A DNA stretch of 5,020 nucleotides from Pseudomonadota bacterium. GTDB taxonomy: Bacteria; Pseudomonadota; Alphaproteobacteria; Rhizobiales; Rhizobiaceae. The stretch's first letter is position 1; every line of letters begins with the position of its first letter. Below, piece by piece: positions 1 through 5,020 of this stretch. The stretch lies in NCBI GenBank assembly GCA_023419995.1, contig JAEZXF010000308.1, positions 1 to 5,020 on the forward strand, written 5' to 3'. The translations under genes and the position numbers were made by a program. A model generated the notes under the pieces. It worked only from the letters and a program-made list of their open reading frames with translations. It had not been told where the DNA came from and did no database searches.

Positions 1-27
1 CCCCCCCCCGGGGGGGGGGGGCGGGGG
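1..27. repeat. C9/G12 homopolymer block at window edge
   Basis: The window opens with nine C followed directly by twelve G, then one C and five more G. The C run and G run are mutually complementary, so the block is a near-perfect palindrome, and the G side is also a G-quadruplex-type tract. It encodes nothing recognisable. A block this pure at the very start of the sequence may be a contig-end or homopolymer assembly artefact. It could also be a genuine G-tract lying beyond the ridA-like gene. The sequence alone cannot decide between these. Confidence 0.6.
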
Positions 28-51
28 CCGCGTTCCGCACGGCGGACGCGG
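28..51 (-). terminator. GC hairpin just past the ridA-like gene, weak terminator candidate
   Basis: CCGCGT, a bulged T, and CCGC (28-38) pair with GCGG and ACGCGG (42-51) across a three-base ACG loop, giving ten base pairs with one bulge. The hairpin begins seven bases beyond the stop codon of the minus-strand RidA-like gene, where a transcript end is expected. Read on the minus strand, it is followed by a C-rich run and not a U tract, so it lacks the second half of an intrinsic terminator. It may protect or mark a 3' end, or the hairpin may be incidental in such GC-rich DNA. Confidence 0.3.
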
Positions 52-58
52 CGTCGGA

Positions 59-406
59 TCAGACGTTCTGCGCGGCGGTGACGATGATCTCGACGCGGTA
101 TTCCGGGGCCGCGAGCTTCGCCTCGCAGGTGGCGCGGCCGGGCGTGTTGCCGGGCGCGGCCCAGGCGTCCCACGCGGCGTTCATCTCGGCGAAGTCGGCG
201 ATGTCGGCGAGCCACACCTGGGCCGACAGGATGCGCTCCTTCGACGAGTTGCACAGCGCCAGCAGCCGGTCGACCTCGGCGAGCGCGCCGGCGGTCTGCT
301 CCCTGACCGTCGCGCCCTCGCAGATCTGGCCGGCGAGATAGACGACGCCGTTGAAGATGTTCGCCTCGCTCATGCGCGGGCCGGTTTCGTGGCGGATGAT
401 GGTCAT
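59..406 (-). CDS. RidA family protein, YoaB-like (115 aa)
   Basis: This is a small single-domain protein of the RidA/YjgF/UK114 family. These are cytosolic trimers, and many hydrolyse reactive enamine/imine intermediates such as 2-aminoacrylate from PLP enzymes. The start MTIIR, the stretch ADFAEMNAAWDAW (about residues 70-82) and the length closely resemble E. coli YoaB (about 114 aa) more than canonical RidA (about 128 aa). R91 (in PGRAT) and E106 (in YRVEI) align with the Arg105 and Glu120 ligand residues of RidA. The positions of RidA Tyr17 and Ser30 appear to be R11 and A25, so the substrate range may differ. I chose the start at 406 because AAGGAG (412-417) lies five bases upstream. A longer reading from 466 adds an Arg/Pro-rich, unconserved stretch. 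The gene lies 64 bp downstream of, and co-oriented with, the lysR gene, so co-transcription is plausible. Family assignment is firm; the exact function is not known. Confidence 0.88.
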   Translation of the reverse strand: MTIIRHETGPRMSEANIFNGVVYLAGQICEGATVREQTAGALAEVDRLLALCNSSKERILSAQVWLADIADFAEMNAAWDAWAAPGNTPGRATCEAKLAAPEYRVEIIVTAAQNV

Positions 407-411
407 GGTCG

Positions 412-417
412 CTCCTT
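412..417 (-). promoter_or_regulatory. Shine-Dalgarno site of the RidA-like gene
   Basis: AAGGAG on the minus strand, five bases before the ATG at 406-404. It decides the start, because the in-frame ATG at 466 has no comparable site and would add 20 low-complexity residues. Confidence 0.75.
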
Positions 418-443
418 GCGGCTTCGGTGATGGCCGCCTTCTA

Positions 444-457
444 GCGGGCCGGCCCGC
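444..457. repeat. 14-bp perfect palindrome between lysR and the RidA-like gene
   Basis: GCGGGCC followed by GGCCCGC is a perfect 14-bp palindrome in the 64-bp gap between the two minus-strand genes. In RNA it would form a short, tight GC hairpin 13 bases after the lysR stop codon. No U tract follows, so it is not a convincing terminator. It could act as an RNA stability or processing element, or be chance in GC-rich sequence. Confidence 0.35.
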
Positions 458-470
458 GGGCGGCAACGCG

Positions 471-1352
471 TCAGACGAAGCGCGACCGCTCGGCCTCGAC
501 CGTGGCGGCGATGAAGGACGACACCGCCTGCACGCGGCGGAGCGGCCGCACCGTCTCGTGATAGACCAGCCAGTAGGCGCGGCGGATCGGAGCCGCGACC
601 GGCACCGGCACGAGGTCGTCGTGGTCGCGGGCGATGAAGGTGTGCAGGATGCCGATGCCCGCGCCCGAGCGCACGGCCTCGAGCTGGCCGAGCGCCGAGG
701 AGACGGCGAAGCTCGCCTGCCAGTCCGGCACGATCTCCGGGCCGTAGTCGAGCGACAGGCTGATGAGCAGGTCGGCGACGTAGCCGATCAGGCGGTGGCG
801 CTTCAGCTCGGTGAGCGTCGCCGGCAGGCCGTTGCGCTCGGCATAGCCGCGCGAGGCGTAGAGCGCGAGCGTGTAGTCGACGAGCTTGGCGGCGACCAGC
901 CGGCCCTCGGTCGGGCGCTCGACGGTGATGGCGATGTCGGCCTCGCGGCGCGACAGCGAGAACGAGCGCGGCACCGGCACGAGCTGGATCGCGAGCTGCG
1001 GGTGCCGCTCGGTCAGCACGCCGAGGCGCGGCGCCAGGAAGGCGACGCCGAAGCCGTCGGGCGCGCCGATGCGCACGGTGCCGGCGACTTCGTCGCTCTC
1101 GCCGGCGATGTCGGCGCGCGCCGCGATCATGTCCGCCTCGATGCGCTCGGCCACGGCGAGGAAGCGCTGGCCCTCGGCCGTCAGCTCCGAGCCGGTGGTG
1201 AGCCGGCGGAACAGCTTGGCGCCCAGCGACTTCTCCAGCGCGGCGATGCGGCGCGACACCGTGGCGTGGTTCAGCTCCAGCCGCCGCGCCGCGCCGAGGA
1301 TCTGCCCGGCCCGCGCCACGGCGAGAAAGATGCGCACGTCGTCCCAGTTCAT
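471..1352 (-). CDS. LysR-family transcriptional regulator (293 aa)
   Basis: A complete LysR-type regulator of normal length for the family (about 290-310 aa). Residues 1-60 form the winged helix-turn-helix. It starts MNWDDVRIFLAVARAG, and the recognition segment (about 18-50) carries AARRLELNHATVSRRIAALE and LGAKLFRR, the classic LysR pattern. A linker helix (about 60-88) leads to a periplasmic-binding-protein-like effector domain (about 92-290), with TVRIGAP at its start and SGAGIGIL near 229-236. The ATG at 1352 is preceded by GGAGG (1360-1364) at a seven-base spacing, and no upstream Met precedes it closely in frame. The gene is divergent from mmsA across 142 bp, the usual LysR arrangement with its target, so I infer that it controls mmsA and itself, possibly in response to a valine-pathway intermediate. 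The well-known Pseudomonas MmsR is of the AraC type, so this is not that protein. The co-inducer cannot be read from the sequence. Confidence 0.93.
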   Translation of the reverse strand: MNWDDVRIFLAVARAGQILGAARRLELNHATVSRRIAALEKSLGAKLFRRLTTGSELTAEGQRFLAVAERIEADMIAARADIAGESDEVAGTVRIGAPDGFGVAFLAPRLGVLTERHPQLAIQLVPVPRSFSLSRREADIAITVERPTEGRLVAAKLVDYTLALYASRGYAERNGLPATLTELKRHRLIGYVADLLISLSLDYGPEIVPDWQASFAVSSALGQLEAVRSGAGIGILHTFIARDHDDLVPVPVAAPIRRAYWLVYHETVRPLRRVQAVSSFIAATVEAERSRFV

Positions 1353-1494
1353 CGCCGGCCCTCCCGGTGCATTGCAACAAATGAAGATCGACAATGCCAG
1401 AACTTCATTCTGTGCACAACGGATGCGGATTTGGTCGCGTTGCATTCGCGGCCGCAAACCGGGACAATGCGTGAAACCTCCAGGGAGAGAAACG
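1353..1494. promoter_or_regulatory. Divergent lysR/mmsA control region
   Basis: This 142-bp gap lies between the diverging start codons and is less GC-rich than its surroundings. It contains an inverted repeat AATGAAG (1380-1386) with CTTCATT (1403-1409), separated by 16 bases, and an 8-bp palindrome TGTGCACA (1411-1418). TTGCA-type motifs occur at 1368-1377 and 1440-1447. These dyads are candidate operators for the LysR protein, because LysR regulators bind interrupted dyads in such gaps. No binding motif for this particular regulator is known to me, so operator identity is inference. Confidence 0.6.
1440..1468 (+). promoter_or_regulatory. Candidate mmsA promoter (-35 TTGCAT, -10 GACAAT)
   Basis: TTGCAT (1440-1445) and GACAAT (1463-1468) are separated by exactly 17 bases. 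They match the sigma-70-type consensus at three and four of six positions. Transcription would start near 1475, placing the Shine-Dalgarno GGGAG (1483-1487) in a short leader. The weak -35 match would suit an activator-dependent promoter, as expected for LysR control, and the dyads at 1380-1418 lie just upstream. Confidence 0.35.
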
Positions 1495-2991
1495 ATGATC
1501 GAGATCGGGCATTTCATCGGCGGCAAGCGCGTCGCCGGCAAGAGCGGGCGCAGCCAGGACATCATGCAGCCGATGGACGGCTCCGTGCGCGGCAAGGTGG
1601 CGCTGGCCTCGAAGGACGAGCTGCGCGCCGCTGTGGAGAACGCCAAGGCGGCGCAGCCGGCATGGGCGGCGACCAACCCGCAGCGCCGCGTCCGCGTGCT
1701 GATGAAGTTCCTCGAGCTTGTCCAGAACGAATATGACGAGCTGGCCGAGATGCTGGCCCGCGAGCACGGCAAGACCATCGCCGACGCCAGGGGCGACATC
1801 CAGCGCGGCCTCGAGGTCGTCGAGGTGTCGATCGGCGCGCCGCACATGATGAAGGGCGAGTTCACCGACGGCGCCGGCCCCGGCATCGACGTCTACTCGA
1901 TGCGCCAGCCGCTCGGCGTCGTCGCCGGCATCACCCCGTTCAACTTTCCGGCGATGATCCCGCTGTGGAAAATCGCGCCGGCCATCGCCGCGGGCAACGC
2001 CTTCATCCTCAAGCCGTCGGAGCGCGACCCGTCGGTGCCGATGCGCCTGGCAGAGCTGTTCGTCGAGGCGGGCCTTCCGGCCGGCATCCTCAACGTCGTC
2101 AACGGCGACAAGGAATCCGTCGACGCCATCCTCGACGATCCGGACATCAAGGCCATCGGGTTCGTCGGCTCGACGTCGATCGCGCACTACATCTATTCGC
2201 GCGGCTGCGCCAACGGCAAGCGCGTGCAGTGCTTCGGCGGCGCCAAGAATCATATGATCATCATGCCCGACGCCGATCTCGACCAGACCGTCGATGCGCT
2301 GATCGGCGCGGGTTACGGCTCCGCCGGCGAGCGCTGCATGGCGATCTCCGTCGCCGTGCCGGTCGGCAAGGAAACCGCCGACCGGCTGGTGGAGAAGCTC
2401 GTCCCGCGCGTCGAGAGCCTCAAGGTCGGCCCCTCGACCGACTCCTCGGCCGATTTCGGCCCGCTGGTGACGAAGGAAGCCTTGGCGCGCGTCAAGGGCT
2501 ATGTCGATGCCGGCGTCAAGGAAGGCGCGAAGCTCGTGGTCGACGGCCGCAACTTCACGCTCCAGGGCTACGAGAACGGCTACTACATGGGCGGCTGCCT
2601 GTTCGACGACGTGACGCCGGACATGAAGATCTACAAGGAAGAGATCTTCGGCCCGGTGCTGTCGGTGGTGCGGGCGGCGACCTACGAGGATGCGCTCCGC
2701 CTGCCGAACGAGCACGAATACGGCAACGGCGTCTCGATCTACACCCGCGACGGCGACGCGGCGCGCGACTTCGCCAGCCGGGTGCAGGTCGGCATGGTCG
2801 GCGTCAACGTGCCGATCCCGGTGCCGATCGCCTACTACACCTTCGGCGGCTGGAAGGCCTCCGGCTTCGGCGACCTGAACCAGCACGGCGCGGACGCCTT
2901 CCGCTTCTACACCAAGACCAAGACGGTCACCTCGCGCTGGCCGAGCGGCGTCAAGGACGGCGCCGAGTTCGTCATCCCGACGATGAAGTAA
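1495..2991 (+). CDS. mmsA: CoA-acylating methylmalonate-semialdehyde dehydrogenase MmsA (498 aa)
   Basis: A full-length ALDH-superfamily enzyme (family about 500 aa). MmsA/IolA enzymes convert methylmalonate semialdehyde (valine catabolism) to propionyl-CoA, and malonate semialdehyde to acetyl-CoA, with NAD+, CoA and CO2 release, in the cytosol. Visible signatures include TPFNFP with oxyanion-hole Asn150, KPSE at 173-176 for cofactor binding, GFVGST at 222-227, and the catalytic Cys281 in GERCMA. The Arg280 directly before the cysteine is typical of this subfamily. EEIFGPVL follows from 382. Where hydrolytic ALDHs have ELGGK with the general-base Glu, this protein has CFGGAKNH (246-253). That fits a CoA-dependent enzyme. 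GGGAG (1483-1487), seven bases before the ATG, supports this start; an in-frame upstream extension to 886 only reads through antisense lysR sequence. The gene stands alone between the divergent lysR and a terminator, without mmsB beside it. Confidence 0.95.
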   Translation: MIEIGHFIGGKRVAGKSGRSQDIMQPMDGSVRGKVALASKDELRAAVENAKAAQPAWAATNPQRRVRVLMKFLELVQNEYDELAEMLAREHGKTIADARGDIQRGLEVVEVSIGAPHMMKGEFTDGAGPGIDVYSMRQPLGVVAGITPFNFPAMIPLWKIAPAIAAGNAFILKPSERDPSVPMRLAELFVEAGLPAGILNVVNGDKESVDAILDDPDIKAIGFVGSTSIAHYIYSRGCANGKRVQCFGGAKNHMIIMPDADLDQTVDALIGAGYGSAGERCMAISVAVPVGKETADRLVEKLVPRVESLKVGPSTDSSADFGPLVTKEALARVKGYVDAGVKEGAKLVVDGRNFTLQGYENGYYMGGCLFDDVTPDMKIYKEEIFGPVLSVVRAATYEDALRLPNEHEYGNGVSIYTRDGDAARDFASRVQVGMVGVNVPIPVPIAYYTFGGWKASGFGDLNQHGADAFRFYTKTKTVTSRWPSGVKDGAEFVIPTMK

Positions 2992-3021
2992 GCGGCCCCG
3001 CAATCCCGGACTGCCTCTAAC

Positions 3022-3047
3022 CGGGCGCCAGAATGGGCGCCCGTTTT
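3022..3047 (+). terminator. Rho-independent terminator of mmsA
   Basis: A perfect 8-bp GC stem, CGGGCGCC (3022-3029) with GGCGCCCG (3036-3043), encloses a six-base loop AGAATG and is followed at once by TTTT (3044-3047), then a further T-containing stretch. It begins 30 bases after the mmsA stop codon. It should separate mmsA from the downstream liv operon. Confidence 0.82.
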
Positions 3048-3364
3048 GCGTTGTTCGCCGCCCGCGGGATTCCCGCGCCGGCAAGCCATTCGCAAGAAAT
3101 CCCGACAAAACGGCCATCGTGCGCAAATTCTTGTGAAGACGGCGCAACTATCCTGCCGCGGTGCAAGGACATTGCATTCCCGCGATGCTAGCTTCCGCCC
3201 CGGTCCAAGAGGGCGGCAGGCGTGCAAAGACATGCCGCTGCGGCACGTTGAGGGGAAGACGGCGACCGAATTTTGGCGTTGCAATCCAGCTTCGACGTAC
3301 TAGGACTAGGAGAACAACAGAAGGGGCGCGCCGGCCGGCGACGCCCCAGGGGAGCGGCACGGGA
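3048..3364 (+). promoter_or_regulatory. Long non-coding upstream/leader region of livH
   Basis: The 317 bp between the mmsA terminator and livH hold no convincing gene. Open frames here are Arg-rich and lack recognisable content. Repeats seen: GTGCAAGGACAT (3161-3172) recurs as GTGCAAAGACAT (3222-3233), and GAAGACGGCG occurs at 3135-3144 and 3255-3264. ACTAGG is repeated in tandem at 3299-3310. TGCAA-N5-TTGCA (3162-3176) is an interrupted dyad. Hairpin potential: CGCGGG/CCCGCG (3063-3077), CCGCCC/GGGCGG (3195-3216), TGCCG/CGGCA (3233-3245) and a strong one at 3323-3347. A promoter must lie here if the terminator works. The best -10-like hexamer, TACTAG (3298-3303), has TTGGCG (3273-3278) 19 bases upstream, which is weak. 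I recognise no known riboswitch family. Confidence 0.5.
3323..3347 (+). other. Strong hairpin abutting the livH ribosome binding site
   Basis: GGGGCG (3323-3328) pairs with CGCCCC (3342-3347) and, inside it, CGCC (3329-3332) with GGCG (3337-3340), leaving a GGCC loop and one bulged A (3341). The livH Shine-Dalgarno AGGGGAG (3348-3354) begins at the next base. The hairpin could affect ribosome access or protect the 5' end of the transcript. The pairing is seen in the sequence; a role is inferred. Confidence 0.45.
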
Positions 3365-4294
<930 letters not shown>

Positions 4295-4297
4295 CCC

Positions 4298-5020
4298 ATG
4301 GCGAACCCTGCAGACAACCGCTTCGTGGATTCCGTCCGCGACGCCTTCATCGCTGCGCTTCTCGTCGCGGTGCTCGGCTTCTTCTTCCTGGCGCTCAAGA
4401 CCGACATCGCGCCCGGCGGGCTCGCGCTCTCCACCCGCTGGGGGCTGTGGTTCACGTCGATCGCGCTGGTGTTCGGCGTGCGGCTGGGGCTCAACCTCCT
4501 GGTCTTCAACCGCACGCAGCCGGCGGGCAGCGGCGCGGGCGCCGGCATCGCCCGCCTCGCCGCCAGGCTGCCCGACGTCAGCGGCGCGTCCGGCTGGCTG
4601 ATGCTGGTCTTCGCGGTGGCGCTGCCCTTCTTCATCATGACGTTCTTCCCCGGGCAGCAGCGCCAGTACATCGACCTGTCGATCCTGATCCTGACCTACG
4701 TGATGCTCGGCTGGGGCCTCAACATCGTCGTCGGGCTCGCCGGCCTGCTCGACCTCGGCTACGTCGCCTTCTATGCGCTCGGCGCCTATTCCTTCGCGCT
4801 GCTGTCGACGCATTTCGACGGCATCGGCTTCTGGACGGCGCTGCCGCTCGCCGGCATCCTCGCCATGTTCTGGGGCGTCATCCTCGGTTTCCCGGTGCTG
4901 CGGCTGCGCGGCGACTACCTCGCCATCGTCACGCTCGCCTTCGGCGAGATCATCCGCATCGTGCTGCTCAACTGGTACGACTTCACCGGCGGCCCGAACG
5001 GCATCTCCGGCATTCCGAAG
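4298..5020 (+). CDS. livM: Branched-chain amino acid ABC transporter permease LivM, 5' part (first 241 codons)
   Basis: Second permease subunit of the Liv importer, cut by the window edge with the frame still open. Residues 1-118 form an N-terminal extension with hydrophobic segments near 17-34, 49-70 and 99-118, separated by a Gly/Ala-rich loop. This matches the extra N-terminal region of long LivM proteins such as E. coli LivM (about 425 aa), so roughly half the gene is probably present. The permease core then begins: LGWGLNIVVGLAGLLDLGY (137-155), FYALGAYSFALL (158-169), LRLRGDYLAIVTLAFGEII (201-219) and TGGPNGI (230-236), all classic LivM sequence. The ATG follows the livH stop codon after three bases. 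AAGG (4286-4289), inside the livH end, is its Shine-Dalgarno at eight bases, which suggests translational coupling. livG and livF are expected next but lie outside the window. Confidence 0.93.
   Translation, partial: MANPADNRFVDSVRDAFIAALLVAVLGFFFLALKTDIAPGGLALSTRWGLWFTSIALVFGVRLGLNLLVFNRTQPAGSGAGAGIARLAARLPDVSGASGWLMLVFAVALPFFIMTFFPGQQRQYIDLSILILTYVMLGWGLNIVVGLAGLLDLGYVAFYALGAYSFALLSTHFDGIGFWTALPLAGILAMFWGVILGFPVLRLRGDYLAIVTLAFGEIIRIVLLNWYDFTGGPNGISGIPK

Noticed and set aside
1431..1444. Sigma-54 promoter (GG...GC) upstream of mmsA
   Set aside because: The GG and GC are separated by seven bases, not the required ten, so the spacing is wrong.
351..1736. Plus-strand ORF across the ridA-like and lysR genes (461 aa)
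   Set aside because: Arg/Ala/Gly/Asp-rich shadow frame crossing gene boundaries and the intergenic region; no recognisable domain.
1405..3147. Long minus-strand ORF opposite mmsA (580 aa)
   Set aside because: Rich in R, D, H, V and A without motifs, and it lies antisense to an unmistakable mmsA; typical GC-driven shadow.
3131..3154. Sigma-70 promoter TTGTGA / AACTAT-TATCCT in the livH leader
   Set aside because: Spacing between the hexamers is only about 9-14 bases, too short for a functional -35/-10 pair.
3232..3303. 23-codon ORF (MPLRHVEGKTATEFWRCNPASTY) in the livH leader as an attenuation leader peptide
   Set aside because: It has no run of Leu, Ile or Val codons, only a weak possible ribosome site (GGCAGG, 3214-3219), and no following terminator/antiterminator pair with a U tract.
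3161..3364. N-terminal extension of livH from an in-frame GTG at 3161
   Set aside because: The added 68 residues are Arg-rich and hydrophilic with no Liv-like content; homologous sequence and a Shine-Dalgarno support the ATG at 3365.

Overview
The window is GC-rich DNA. Its codons end almost always in G or C, and the gene content fits ordinary amino-acid catabolism and transport in an alphaproteobacterium. I lean towards Hyphomicrobiales (Mesorhizobium/Phyllobacteriaceae-like), from the character of the MmsA, LivH and LivM proteins. That placement is inferred from protein style and was not tested by any search.

Layout, left to right. Positions 1-58 hold a C9/G12 homopolymer block and a GC hairpin. 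A minus-strand pair follows: a small RidA/YoaB-like protein (59-406), with a LysR-type regulator upstream of it in transcription order (471-1352). A 142-bp divergent intergenic region (1353-1494) separates the regulator from plus-strand mmsA (1495-2991), a CoA-acylating (methyl)malonate-semialdehyde dehydrogenase. A good intrinsic terminator (3022-3047) closes mmsA. About 317 bp without a convincing gene follows, probably the promoter and 5' leader of the next operon. Then come livH (3365-4294) and the first 241 codons of livM (4298 to the window edge), the two permease subunits of a branched-chain amino acid ABC transporter.

How they fit together: the Liv system imports leucine, isoleucine and valine (related LIV/HAAT systems take other amino acids). 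MmsA performs a late step of valine breakdown, giving propionyl-CoA, and also acts in malonate-semialdehyde and inositol routes. The LysR protein is placed to control mmsA from the shared intergenic region. RidA-family proteins usually remove reactive enamine/imine by-products of amino-acid metabolism, which suits this setting. The terminator between mmsA and livH argues for two transcription units, although both upstream regions contain similar TTGCA-type motifs that could reflect shared control.

I found no mobile element, CRISPR array, tRNA or rRNA, and no clear sign of a novel system. The points most worth a second look are the dyads between lysR and mmsA, the repeat- and hairpin-containing livH leader, and the odd homopolymer block at the left edge.
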